Source: Candidatus Peribacteraceae bacterium
Lineage (GTDB): Bacteria; Patescibacteriota; Gracilibacteria; Peribacterales; Peribacteraceae
DNA length: 34,434 bases
Reading direction: 5' to 3'
NCBI GenBank assembly: GCA_030750465.1
Contig: JASMHZ010000014.1
Span: 1-34,434, forward strand
Part shown: positions 6,892 to 14,630 of the stretch, in pieces
How positions within the stretch are numbered: the first letter of the stretch is position 1
How the letters are laid out: each line of letters begins with the position of its first letter
The notes under the pieces: generated by a model
Told to the model about the DNA's origin: nothing
The model's input: only the letters and a program-made list of their open reading frames with translations
Databases searched by the model: none
Translations under genes and position numbers: made by a program

Positions 6892-8220
6892 TCAGGCAAT
6901 CTCAGCTTTGTCCTCCTGCCCGGTACTTACAACCTTCTGTTGGGCTGATGGTGCTACTTCAGGAAGCTTTTCTTCCGATACCCTTACGTCAGGCAATTTA
7001 AGAAGTAGAGGCATTGGAAGGAATGAAGATAGGATTGCAATCCAAAGGACTTTATCAAGGTGCGTATAATTAGCCGCTAACGTTTCAGTAGCTTGATGAA
7101 CGTCGAACATCGAAACAAGCCAAGCTCCTCCAAGATCAGATACCGCAAGTCCTATGTTCATAATCGAGGCGAGTATTGCAAACATAGTTGCTTCTATACC
7201 TTTAGGGCAAAGCCTGGCCGCTAGAACGAGTAACGGAAGGAAAGCAATCTCACTCAGTGGCGCAGAGATTAAGGTATCTGCCATTGCAAAGAATCTGGCA
7301 CTAACTCCGATGTATTCGTACCAACCATAGACAAGTCCTATTGTTGGTAAGCTAAGAATTACGCTTGCAATTATTATCCAAAAGAAGAGTTTCTTTAGTG
7401 GAATTGAAATTAAGAACTTTCTAAATATTACAACGCCGACTATTCCCATTGCGTAGCTGATCATAGCAAGTCTGCCAAAGAACTCCGGACTAAATTCAAG
7501 TTCATCAATCATGTAATAACTTAATGCTCCACCACTTGAAGGAGTTGCTCTCCAAATGAATAAGAAGAGTACGGCCCAGAAAAGAGCTGGTGACATTCCC
7601 TTCTTTAAACTAGACCAAGTTTGTTTGAACGAGAACTTAGCAAGGAGCTCTGGCGACTCCGAAATAAATATTGCAAAGAATGATGTGAATAGTGGAAGAG
7701 TGGCCGTTATAAAGAAAACATTTCTGGCGCCGATTGCTTCCACAAGAATTCCTGAAAGATAAGCTACAGCCAAAGCTCCTAGCATAATGGCAGCTCTACA
7801 AATACTCTGGAGCTTTCCGGCCGCTTTTTGGCTTTTGCTTCTCTCGGCAACAATTCCGTCAACGATGACGTCAGCTAAGGCAAATCCAAGTCCAGAGAGC
7901 AAGATTGAGAATAATGCTCCATTAAAACTTGTTACCCATGTTGCAAGTGACAGATATCCGGCAGATCCGAAAAGTCCTGCAATAAAAAGATATGGCTTAC
8001 GTCTAAGTTTAAAAATAGGCTGTCGGTCAGACAAAAATCCATAAATAGGTTTTATGCTCCATGGAATAATTGCTATGGACGCAAGAATTTGAACTTGAAC
8101 AATAGTCAGCTGAAGATCCTGTTTGTAATAGAACGTGGTGGCTACTCCTGCCAAAGATGTTGCTCCGGCTATGAAATAGACGAATGGAATCAGAATTGTT
8201 GTTAAATCGACTCGTTTCAT
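6892..8220 (-). CDS. BT1/FBT-type major facilitator, putative folate-biopterin transporter
   Basis: A 442-residue protein with about twelve hydrophobic segments. The N-terminal part resembles the BT1 (folate/biopterin transporter) branch of the MFS: ASIAIIPWSIKPIYGFLSDRQPIF, with the SIKPIYGFLSD loop, then RRKPYLFIAG and LADVIVDGIVAERS. BT1 proteins import folates or pterins; the substrate here is inferred only. Nearby folD, purD, purF and tmk, all folate- or nucleotide-linked, make folate uptake a reasonable guess. The start at 8220 is supported by a -10 (TACAAT, minus strand) ending 8 bases upstream inside a GGGTAT/ATACCC palindrome. Confidence 0.8.
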   Translation of the reverse strand: MKRVDLTTILIPFVYFIAGATSLAGVATTFYYKQDLQLTIVQVQILASIAIIPWSIKPIYGFLSDRQPIFKLRRKPYLFIAGLFGSAGYLSLATWVTSFNGALFSILLSGLGFALADVIVDGIVAERSKSQKAAGKLQSICRAAIMLGALAVAYLSGILVEAIGARNVFFITATLPLFTSFFAIFISESPELLAKFSFKQTWSSLKKGMSPALFWAVLFLFIWRATPSSGGALSYYMIDELEFSPEFFGRLAMISYAMGIVGVVIFRKFLISIPLKKLFFWIIIASVILSLPTIGLVYGWYEYIGVSARFFAMADTLISAPLSEIAFLPLLVLAARLCPKGIEATMFAILASIMNIGLAVSDLGGAWLVSMFDVHQATETLAANYTHLDKVLWIAILSSFLPMPLLLKLPDVRVSEEKLPEVAPSAQQKVVSTGQEDKAEIA

Positions 8221-8224
8221 TGGA

Positions 8225-8239
8225 GGGTATTGTATACCC
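8225..8239. promoter_or_regulatory. Operator-like palindrome centred on the transporter -10 box
   Basis: GGGTAT, TGT, ATACCC is a perfect 6+3+6 inverted repeat. The minus-strand -10 TACAAT (8229-8234) lies in its centre, so a bound protein would block the promoter. Confidence 0.45.
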
Positions 8240-8244
8240 CTTCG

Positions 8245-8260
8245 CCCTGCTTATGCAGGG
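8245..8260. other. Hairpin in divergent intergenic space
   Basis: CCCTGC-TTAT-GCAGGG, followed on the plus strand by only three T. It is too weak on its own to call a terminator and may form in the leader of the gene at 8327 if transcription starts early. Confidence 0.4.
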
Positions 8261-8326
8261 TTTCGGAACATATACCTTAGTTATTAGTTGAACGTGGTAT
8301 ACATTAATGTAGAATGCCTGTCTCTT

Positions 8327-8554
8327 ATGTCTGCTGATAATCCCAAAGAAAAATATGAGTGGCGTCCGCAGACGCTAGATCAGATGATAGATGGATATTC
8401 TGAAGGTAAGATTTCGCCGTCTAATCTGCCGGATTTTATAGAATTACTGGAAACAATGAGGCATAGGCTAACCAGCGATCAGAGAGTAGCAGTCAGCCAC
8501 CTTCTTTATTACGATCAAACAGGAGCAAATCCATCCCAAACAACTGTTACGTAA
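8327..8554 (+). CDS. Small unknown protein
   Basis: A soluble, acidic 75-residue protein with a predicted helical middle (SNLPDFIELLETMRHRLTSDQRVAVSHLLYY). No family is recognised and it has no signal peptide or cysteine motif. The ATG at 8327 is preferred over 8288 because a -10-like TAGAAT ends 11 bases upstream of it and the upstream extension looks non-coding. Its 3' end overlaps the convergent purD 3' end by 8 bases. Confidence 0.6.
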   Translation: MSADNPKEKYEWRPQTLDQMIDGYSEGKISPSNLPDFIELLETMRHRLTSDQRVAVSHLLYYDQTGANPSQTTVT

Positions 8555-9911
8555 CAGTCGCCGTATTATGTTGATTATCTGAACGGATACTTTTCGCCTG
8601 AAGAACTCTTTGCTGAATTAATGCGTCTGAACCAATGTCTGAACGAAACCGTATAGGACCAGTCACTTGTTCGCAGAATGACTGCGCGGTTTGCTCGGCT
8701 TCTTCAAGCGTTGACCCTAAACCTACAATTCCCGCAGTCCGAGAACCTCCAAGATGAAGGGAACCGTTCTCAGCCTCAGAGATATCGCCAAAATAAAGAG
8801 CAGCCTCGTCTGGGATTTTAGGGAACGTAACCAGTTCTCCTTTCTGATCTTTGCTCACAGGATAGCTTTCCGGAGTTATATATTTGCACACAGTTGCTTT
8901 CTTTGCGCACTTAACCATATCCTCGGACAGATTTCCATCCAGCATGCTTAGGCAAATTGCAACAAAGTCCGACTCAAGTAGAGGCATTATGTTCAGAGCT
9001 TCGGGATCACCTAAACGGCAGTTGTATTCAATAACTTTAACTCCATCTTTCGTGACAATAAAACCGCCGTACAAAAATCCAATATATCCTTCGGCGTGCT
9101 CAGGGCATTCGTCCATAAGAGCTTTTGCAGTCAGCTTATTAATCTCGCTTGCTCGCGCAATGTCAGAGGCTTCCAAGAAGGGGAGTGAATGGTCAGCGTC
9201 TGAGTACGTACCCATGCCTCCGGTGTTTGGTCCCGTATCTCCTTCGTATGCTCTCTTGTGATCCTGAACAGCGGGAGTATCTATAACTTGTAAACCTGAT
9301 GTGAAACTCATAAGAGAAAACTCCGGGCCAACCAGCTTATCTTCAACTACGACCGATCCACATTCCTCGATGCACTCTTTTGCGTAAGCAATTCCTTCAT
9401 CTACTGAGTTTAAATGTTCTCCGCTTACCTTAACTCCCTTGCCTCCTTTAAGTGCATCGTACTTAACTACGAAATTGCCGTCTAAATCTTGTTCAATAAA
9501 TGTACTCAGAGAAGAGTCGTCTGTAGAGCCAAAAACCTTAAATTTAGGTGATGCATCAATGCTATATTTTTCAAACAGATTTCTAGCAAATCCTTTGCTT
9601 GCTTCAATGCGTGCAAGTGACTTTTTTGGAGCTACACTTCGGATTCCAATCTTCTCCAGTTCATCTGCGAGGCCTCCTCCAATAGGATCTTCCGGTCCGA
9701 TGATTGCAAAGTCAGGCTTTGTGTCAGATGCGATCTTTAGGATTCCTTCAAAGTCCATAATGCTCATTACATGTTGTTCGATTGATAACTTCTTTATACC
9801 TGGATTTACCGAAGGACATATTGAAATAATATCCGGATTCTGAGGACTGCGGGCAAGTGCATCAGCGATAGAATGTCCGCGTGCCGAAGATGAAATAAGA
9901 AGAATTTTCAT
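8547..9911 (-). CDS. purD: Phosphoribosylamine-glycine ligase
   Basis: PurD joins glycine to phosphoribosylamine with ATP, the second step of de novo purine synthesis. The 454-residue protein begins MKILLISSSARGHSIADAL, has the IIGPEDPIGGGLADEL segment, an ATP-grasp domain (FVVKYDALKGGKGVKVS), then EYNCRLGDPEALNIMPLL, the metal- and substrate-binding signature of GAR synthetase. Length is slightly above the usual ~430. A minus-strand TAGAAT (9918-9923) ends 6 bases before the ATG. It follows purF on the same strand, but a palindromic repeat lies between and it appears to have its own promoter. Confidence 0.95.
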   Translation of the reverse strand: MKILLISSSARGHSIADALARSPQNPDIISICPSVNPGIKKLSIEQHVMSIMDFEGILKIASDTKPDFAIIGPEDPIGGGLADELEKIGIRSVAPKKSLARIEASKGFARNLFEKYSIDASPKFKVFGSTDDSSLSTFIEQDLDGNFVVKYDALKGGKGVKVSGEHLNSVDEGIAYAKECIEECGSVVVEDKLVGPEFSLMSFTSGLQVIDTPAVQDHKRAYEGDTGPNTGGMGTYSDADHSLPFLEASDIARASEINKLTAKALMDECPEHAEGYIGFLYGGFIVTKDGVKVIEYNCRLGDPEALNIMPLLESDFVAICLSMLDGNLSEDMVKCAKKATVCKYITPESYPVSKDQKGELVTFPKIPDEAALYFGDISEAENGSLHLGGSRTAGIVGLGSTLEEAEQTAQSFCEQVTGPIRFRSDIGSDALIQQRVLQAKSIRSDNQHNTATVT

Positions 9912-9917
9912 GTATAC

Positions 9918-9923
9918 ATTCTA
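9918..9923 (-). promoter_or_regulatory. -10 box of purD
   Basis: TAGAAT on the minus strand, 6 bases before the ATG, with TGGACA as a possible -35 at an 18-base spacing. A leaderless start is predicted. Confidence 0.55.
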
Positions 9924-9956
9924 GTTAAGGCAGGTTAGCTTTGTCCATTATTATCA

Positions 9957-10056
9957 GCTTCATTAGCTTTTAGCTTCATTAGCTTCTGCTGGTTGTCACT
10001 AATATCTAGCCTCAAACAAAAGCTAATCAAGCTAATAGCTACAAGCTAAAAGCTAA
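9957..10056. repeat. Palindromic dispersed element, TTAGCTTTTAGC family, copy A
   Basis: The left arm is reiterated TAGCTTT/TAGCTTCAT words and the right arm their complement (AAGCTAA). It shares the 21-base string ending TTCATTAGCTTCTG with copy B at 24458-24560. The purF stop codon (10053-10055, TAG on the minus strand) lies inside the right arm. Confidence 0.8.
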
Positions 10057-11555
10057 ACAAGCGTCATCATTTTTGTAGCATCATCATCAAGATCATGAAC
10101 AAAATGGTCTCTGGATTTGTTTCGTGAATATCCGAGTGACTTAAGAAGCTTTGCATCGACTTCGGGGGTTGGATATTTACATGTAAAGCAACCCTCGGAA
10201 AACTTGGTTATTTTCTTGTTTCCATATTGAACTGCTTTTTGCAGATCTTCAATTTTTCCATAAAACACCCAATCTGCTCCCATATGTTTAGAAATTTCTT
10301 TTGGTGATAAATTAGAGGCAATTAGTTCCTCTTTTGTAGGCAGATCTATTCCATATGGATCTGGGCAAATAATTGGTGGAGCAGCAGAAGCAAAATAAAC
10401 TTTCTTTGCACCTGCTTCACGCACTAATGCGACAATCTTTTTGCTGGTGTTTCCTCGTACTATGGAATCGTCAACGAGCAAAACATTCTTATTTTTGAAC
10501 TCGAGTTCAATAGGGTGAAGCTTAAAGTGGAGTGATCGCTTGCGTATGTCCTGGCCTGGCATAATAAATGTTCTGGTTATATATCTATTTCGAATTAAGC
10601 CTTCACGATATCTAATCTTGAGTTTATCTGCTAGCCCTGCTGCCATAGGCCTGCCGGTTTCGGGAACTGGAATAACTGTATCAATTTTGACTCCTAATTC
10701 TTTAACTTGCTTGGCAAGATACTCGCCCATGCGAATTCGTGCCTTATAAACGTTAACTCCGTCAATTGTAGAATCAGGGGCAGCGAGATAGACCCACTCA
10801 AAAATACAAGGATTAAGAAAACCTTTTCTAATTTGCTTGGTATGCAATCTATTTTTATTATCTATAAATACAGCTTCGCCAGGATTAATGTCACGGACAA
10901 ATTCAAAATCAAGTCCTCTGAATGCAGTATTTTCAGATGCAATAATATACTCTTCCTTCATTCCAAATTTCCTCTTTCCAAGTTGAAGCGGCCGGATACC
11001 GTGTGGGTCGCGAAAGCCTACAATTCCTTGCCCTCCGACCAGAGCTACAGCTGAATATGCACCTTTGCATTGGCGGAAAAGATTACTGATAGCTCCAAAA
11101 ATATCATCAGGACTTAGTTTACCCTTTGGTTTCTGGTTTCGAAGAGCCACGGAGAATACATTTAAAAGAATCTCCGAGTCGGAGTTCGTATTTAAATGCC
11201 TGTAATCTTTTTCGACTAAACGCTTACGGAGTTCTGGAGAGTTGGTTAGGTTTCCGTTGTGGGCAAGGCCAATTCCAAATGGAGTTGAAATAAAGAAGGG
11301 CTGAGCCTCAAATTCACTTGAGCATCCTGCTGTTGGGTATCTAACGTGTCCTATTCCCATTGGTCCTCGCAAACGCTCAATAGACTTTGAATGAAACACA
11401 TCTCTTACAAGTCCGTTTGCTTTCTTTAAATGAAATTGGTTGTTGTATGTAATAATTCCTGCTGCATCTTGTCCTCTGTGCTGGAGCATAATCAGTCCGT
11501 CATATAGGTCTTGGATAACATCGCGGAACCCGGAGACGGCTATTACTCCACACAT
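10053..11555 (-). CDS. purF: Amidophosphoribosyltransferase (glutamine PRPP amidotransferase)
   Basis: PurF commits PRPP to purine synthesis by replacing pyrophosphate with glutamine-derived ammonia. The Met at 11555 gives MCGVIAVSGF, placing the N-terminal nucleophile cysteine at residue 2, so no propeptide is needed; a ten-residue longer open frame upstream is rejected for this reason. Glutaminase motifs include MLQHRGQDAAGI, GIGHVRYPTAG and LAHNGNLTNS. The PRPP-binding motif is VLLVDDSIVRGNTS. A CFTC pair near the C-terminus and a Cys in NPCIFEWVYLAAPDS recall the Fe-S ligands of Bacillus-type enzymes, but I have not aligned them. The product is 500 residues. No Shine-Dalgarno or clear -10 was found. 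Its last codons lie in a repeat. Confidence 0.95.
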   Translation of the reverse strand: MCGVIAVSGFRDVIQDLYDGLIMLQHRGQDAAGIITYNNQFHLKKANGLVRDVFHSKSIERLRGPMGIGHVRYPTAGCSSEFEAQPFFISTPFGIGLAHNGNLTNSPELRKRLVEKDYRHLNTNSDSEILLNVFSVALRNQKPKGKLSPDDIFGAISNLFRQCKGAYSAVALVGGQGIVGFRDPHGIRPLQLGKRKFGMKEEYIIASENTAFRGLDFEFVRDINPGEAVFIDNKNRLHTKQIRKGFLNPCIFEWVYLAAPDSTIDGVNVYKARIRMGEYLAKQVKELGVKIDTVIPVPETGRPMAAGLADKLKIRYREGLIRNRYITRTFIMPGQDIRKRSLHFKLHPIELEFKNKNVLLVDDSIVRGNTSKKIVALVREAGAKKVYFASAAPPIICPDPYGIDLPTKEELIASNLSPKEISKHMGADWVFYGKIEDLQKAVQYGNKKITKFSEGCFTCKYPTPEVDAKLLKSLGYSRNKSRDHFVHDLDDDATKMMTLV

Positions 11556-11772
11556 TAGGCAGGTTTGGGAAAACAAAAAGCACAAAGCCGCCTAGAGGAG
11601 TAGAGTCCTTCCACCTTCGTCCGCTCTGGCGGACTACAGCGGACATGCATAATTGATTTTGATAGTGGTGGCACGAAAGGCCAAAAATTGGGAGGAGGCA
11701 GGTCTTCCACGGAGATATTCTACAGATTATTTTTTGGATCGCAAGAGGATTGTTCTTTCTTTTGTCTTGAAC
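11556..11772. other. Intergenic region upstream of purF
   Basis: No gene is supported. It holds a nested hairpin mosaic at 11619-11644 (GTCCGCT ... AGCGGAC around an inner TCCGC/GCGGA), a type of dispersed repeat, then unremarkable sequence. I looked for a purine-type riboswitch on the minus strand and saw none of its conserved core. Confidence 0.5.
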
Positions 11773-11891
11773 GACCTCACCCCCGACCCCTCTCCTGCAA
11801 GCAGGAGAGGGGAGCTACACAATTAGCATAGTTCCCCCGCATCCTTCGACAAGCTCAGGACAGGGAGGAGAGGGGGTTGGGGGGTGAGGTC
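11773..11891. repeat. Long C-rich/G-rich inverted repeat
   Basis: GACCTCACCCCCGACCCC ... on the left and its near complement GGGGTTGGGGGGTGAGGTC type on the right, with an inner CTCTCCTGC/GCAGGAGAG hairpin and a CCTTCGACAAGCTCAGGA block. This is a recognisable dispersed-repeat type; it lies just upstream of the promoter at 11910. Confidence 0.75.
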
Positions 11892-11909
11892 GGGATAAAG
11901 TGATTGTGC

Positions 11910-11915
11910 TATAAT
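11910..11915 (+). promoter_or_regulatory. Extended -10 of the lipoprotein gene at 11923
   Basis: TGTGC-TATAAT, with its end 7 bases before the ATG at 11923; an earlier in-frame ATG at 11914 overlaps the box itself and is rejected. Confidence 0.6.
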
Positions 11916-11922
11916 GTTTATC

Positions 11923-12327
11923 ATGAATAGGGTAATAACCATATCTGCACTTTCAATTCTGCTTGCTTCTTGCAGTTCAACTGAGCTTCTCAAGCCTCTT
12001 GTGCCGGATCAGCCTGCAGCAGGAACGGGTGTTGTGGAGGTTCATTCATCATCGGAAGAAGTCAATGATGATCCATGTGCACATAAACATGGAGATCCAC
12101 AGGATTATTGTTATCAAAACTTGGCAGTCGAAAGAGAAGATCCAGAGATTTGCAAAAGGGTAAAAGGAGAGAGATTTTTATCTGAAAAGAAAAATCCTCC
12201 TAAAAATAAATGCATATCTATGGTGGCAGCTAAAACTTGCATTCCCTCATTATGCGAAAATATTAAGAAAGGTGAGTTCTACACTCCACTTAAGTGTAAA
12301 CAGAGGATATCGCGATTGTGTCCGTAG
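11923..12327 (+). CDS. Small Cys-rich lipoprotein
   Basis: A 134-residue protein with signal sequence MNRVITISALSILLASC, where LASC is a lipobox and the Cys the lipidation site. The mature part has about ten cysteines in pairs (DPCAHKHGDPQDYCYQNLA ... PEICKRV ... NKCISMVAAKTCIPSLCENI ... LKCKQRISRLCP), suggesting a disulfide-stabilised exported domain. No family is recognised. The start is fixed by the -10 at 11910-11915. It is convergent with folD, 32 bases away. Confidence 0.75.
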   Translation: MNRVITISALSILLASCSSTELLKPLVPDQPAAGTGVVEVHSSSEEVNDDPCAHKHGDPQDYCYQNLAVEREDPEICKRVKGERFLSEKKNPPKNKCISMVAAKTCIPSLCENIKKGEFYTPLKCKQRISRLCP

Positions 12328-12359
12328 AATGCTGGATCTAAAAGAAAAGAGCAGAAAAG

Positions 12360-13208
12360 CTAGGTACTAACTTGCCTTTCCTTCGCATTAACACAGTTCC
12401 TTATTAAACTTGCAACAGTCATTGGTCCCACGCCACCAGGAACCGGTGTGATCGCAGATGCTTTCTTTTCGATTTCTTCGAAGTCCACGTCTCCGCATAG
12501 TCCATCGTCAGTTCTGTTAACACCTACATCGATTACAACAACTCCATCTTTGACCATATCAGCTGTGATCAACTTAGGCTTCCCGACAGCAGCAATGAGT
12601 ATGTCAGCTTGCGAAGTTATAGATCCAATGTCAGGAGTTTTGCTGTGGCAGACACTAACGGTTGACCCACGGTTTAGTAACATCACAGCAATTGGCTTGC
12701 CAACGATGTTGCTTCGTCCAACTACAACTGCGTGCTTTCCTTCAATAGGAATTTTATAGTGCTCAAGCATTCGAATTATTCCTGATGGAGTTGCGGGCGG
12801 GAGGTGCTCGTACTCAGTTGAAAGGAACATCTTGCCTAAATTATAAGCGCCAAATCCGTCTGCATCTTTGCTCGGATCTACCGCGCGTGTTATCTGTGGG
12901 ATTTTGTCATTCAAATGATCAGGCAGGGGCACTTGGACTATGAAACCGCTGACGTCACTATCGTTGTTTAAATCATCAATGACTTTCAAAAGCTCCTCAA
13001 GAGAAGTCTTTTCTGGCATGTGCTTGTGCTCCGAACGCAACCCCACTTTCTCGCAGCTTATAAATTTTTGTTTAATGTAACTCCCGCTTGCCGGATCTTC
13101 ACCAACTTGAACGATAACAAGTTTGGGATCCAGCTTCTTGACCTTAGGCTTTAGCTCATCAAGCAATGCATCTGCAGCTTCTCTGCCGGATAAGATTTTG
13201 GCTGACAT
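12360..13208 (-). CDS. folD: Methylenetetrahydrofolate dehydrogenase/cyclohydrolase
   Basis: FolD interconverts methylene-, methenyl- and 10-formyl-tetrahydrofolate with NADP, supplying formyl groups for purines. The 282-residue protein has the active-site lysine region SGSYIKQKFISCEKVG, the QVPLPDHLN segment, the nucleotide-binding VGRSNIVGKPIAVML and the C-terminal PGGVGPMTVASLIRN. Length matches the family. A minus-strand TATAAT (13215-13220) ends 6 bases before the ATG, so the mRNA is probably leaderless. It is functionally linked to purD, purF, tmk and the putative folate transporter in the same 7 kb. Confidence 0.95.
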   Translation of the reverse strand: MSAKILSGREAADALLDELKPKVKKLDPKLVIVQVGEDPASGSYIKQKFISCEKVGLRSEHKHMPEKTSLEELLKVIDDLNNDSDVSGFIVQVPLPDHLNDKIPQITRAVDPSKDADGFGAYNLGKMFLSTEYEHLPPATPSGIIRMLEHYKIPIEGKHAVVVGRSNIVGKPIAVMLLNRGSTVSVCHSKTPDIGSITSQADILIAAVGKPKLITADMVKDGVVVIDVGVNRTDDGLCGDVDFEEIEKKASAITPVPGGVGPMTVASLIRNCVNAKERQVST

Positions 13209-13214
13209 GTGTTG

Positions 13215-13220
13215 ATTATA
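13215..13220 (-). promoter_or_regulatory. -10 box of folD
   Basis: TATAAT on the minus strand, 6 bases before the ATG; no clear -35 and no Shine-Dalgarno. Confidence 0.6.
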
Positions 13221-13259
13221 GGGCTAGGAGCTTGGTGGAGGCTAGGGGAATGTGGGGAA

Positions 13260-13325
13260 AGTTAATAGTGAATAGTGAATAGTTAATAGTTATTTTAAAA
13301 CACTATTCACTATTAACTATTCACT
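13260..13325. repeat. Heptamer-based palindrome, TAGTGAA/TAGTTAA type
   Basis: The left arm reads TAGTGAA, TAGTGAA, TAGTTAA, TAGT in a 7-base period and the right arm is its complement (ACTATTCACTATTAACTATT). The last three tmk residues (V-N-S) and its TAA stop (minus strand, 13313-13315) are encoded inside the right arm. Confidence 0.85.
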
Positions 13326-13918
13326 TGGAGCTCTAACTTTTTACATACATGTTTGTAAATATTTTCAGCGACCTCCTCCTTCTCCTCACTAGTATCAACA
13401 ACAATTATGGATGGATCTTCCTCTGCCATCTTTTTATACATTTCATAAACCTTCATCTGAAGTTCGTTGCCTTCCAGCGAGTCGTGGTGTTCGCGTCTGC
13501 TCATTCTTTCTTTGCATACTTCAAAAGGAGGAAGCAGAAAGAATACGACTTGAGGTTGAATAAAATCTTTGTTCAGGTTTTTTAGCTTTGTCTCATCAAG
13601 TCCCAGTGCTTTCCCATAGCAAATTGTGGAGTGGTAATAGCGATCAGAGATTACAATTGAACCCTTTCCAAGTGCAGGTTTTATAACTTCTGAAATATGC
13701 CACTCGCGGTCTTTTACAAATAACTTCTGAAGTTCATCGGGAGGTATTTCATCATGTGATTTGAGTTTTTCTCTAATGATTGAACCTATTGGTCCGTCGG
13801 TTGGCTCAAAAGTTGAAATAACTGATAGCTTTGCTTCTAAAAGACGCTTGAAGAGTAATTTGGCGTGAAGCGATGTTCCACTACCATCAGGGCCTTCGAA
13901 TACTATGAATGGCGGCAT
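13313..13918 (-). CDS. tmk: dTMP kinase
   Basis: Thymidylate kinase phosphorylates dTMP to dTDP. The 201-residue protein starts MPPFIVFEGPDGSGTSLHAK; the Met at 13918 is chosen because the P-loop normally lies at residues 8-15, and the 27-residue upstream extension is low-complexity. The DRY signature is clear (VISDRYYHSTICYGKALG), and RREHHDSLEG follows in the lid region. Oddly, the P-loop reads GPDGSGTS: the usual Walker A lysine is threonine (T15). The rest of the family pattern is intact, so the enzyme may still work, but this should be checked. Its last codons come from a repeat arm. Confidence 0.88.
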   Translation of the reverse strand: MPPFIVFEGPDGSGTSLHAKLLFKRLLEAKLSVISTFEPTDGPIGSIIREKLKSHDEIPPDELQKLFVKDREWHISEVIKPALGKGSIVISDRYYHSTICYGKALGLDETKLKNLNKDFIQPQVVFFLLPPFEVCKERMSRREHHDSLEGNELQMKVYEMYKKMAEEDPSIIVVDTSEEKEEVAENIYKHVCKKLELQVNS

Positions 13919-13973
13919 TGGGGGACACTCTACATTAAAACAATGAAGGGGAATAATGGATAATTGAAAATTC

Positions 13974-14121
13974 AGAAAGAACGAAAGAAAGAAATGCATA
14001 AAAGAAAAAAAGGAAGCTGGAAAAGAAATAAGGATTATTAAGAGAAAAAGCTTATATCCTTTAAATTTCCTCCTTTTTGCTTTTAGCCTTCCTTTCGTTC
14101 TTGGAATCTTTCGTTCTTTCT
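13974..14121. repeat. Palindromic dispersed element, AGAAAGAACGAAAG type
   Basis: Perfect 14-bp ends: AGAAAGAACGAAAG at 13974-13987 and CTTTCGTTCTTTCT at 14108-14121. The inner arms are imperfectly complementary purine-rich and pyrimidine-rich tracts (AAGGAAGC / GCCTTCCTT). It fills the divergent space between tmk and the gene at 14211; no coding region is supported here. Confidence 0.75.
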
Positions 14122-14184
14122 ATATCCGTATTCCAATACTCTAATCTAAGTATATTCCAATTCCTTAAAGTGGCTTTTTTTGGT

Positions 14185-14190
14185 ATAATT
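14185..14190 (+). promoter_or_regulatory. Extended -10 of the 14211 operon
   Basis: TGG-TATAAT at 14185-14190, 20 bases before the ATG at 14211. This leaves a short leader of about 13 bases without a Shine-Dalgarno, unlike the tighter 6-9 base spacing elsewhere. Confidence 0.55.
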
Positions 14191-14210
14191 AACTGAAATT
14201 ATTGAACCTA

Positions 14211-14630
14211 ATGTCAGTAAATACAATCTTAAAGGGCCCGGGTACATTGAGCAGAGTTCTCGCTGAATTTCTGTCCTGGTATTTCTTGGAGATGCCGGTA
14301 ACTATTCTTAAAACAGCAAAAAGCTATGTATCGACATTTAATGAAATATTTTCATTTATGTTCCTTATTCGAACATTCTTGTCTCCTTGGAAAAGCATAA
14401 CAGATAAGTATCCCGAGAAAGGTTTCAATATAGGTATTATCGCGCAGGCATTTACTTTGAACATGACTTCACGCGTTATTGGCATAATATTCAGAAGTGT
14501 AGCTTTTCTAATTGGAGTAATTGTAGAGCTGATTGTTTTGGGAATATTCATATTCATATTTTCAGTTTGGATCTTCTTCCCGCTCCTGCTTGTGGCGGAC
14601 CTCTTTTATCTAATCGGAAGCTTCACGTGA
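14211..14630 (+). CDS. Small polytopic membrane protein, partner of the Clp-type ATPase
   Basis: A 139-residue protein with amphipathic or hydrophobic segments at about 14-36 and 45-62 and two stronger C-terminal membrane helices (about 85-105 and 108-135, rich in I, F, V). No known family is recognised. The stop TGA overlaps the GTG start of the next gene by four bases, a strong sign of coupled translation and joint function with the membrane-anchored AAA+ ATPase. The ATG at 14211 is preferred to the TTG at 14202. Confidence 0.75.
   Translation: MSVNTILKGPGTLSRVLAEFLSWYFLEMPVTILKTAKSYVSTFNEIFSFMFLIRTFLSPWKSITDKYPEKGFNIGIIAQAFTLNMTSRVIGIIFRSVAFLIGVIVELIVLGIFIFIFSVWIFFPLLLVADLFYLIGSFT

Noticed and set aside
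8245-8260. Terminator between the transporter and the gene at 8327
   Set aside because: The genes are divergent, so no transcript should end here, and only three T follow the stem.
11556-11772. Purine riboswitch upstream of purF
   Set aside because: The conserved junction and loop sequences are absent; the region is mostly a hairpin-type dispersed repeat.
13919-13999. Longer tmk start 27 codons upstream
   Set aside because: The extension is low-complexity and would move the P-loop away from its usual position at the N-terminus.
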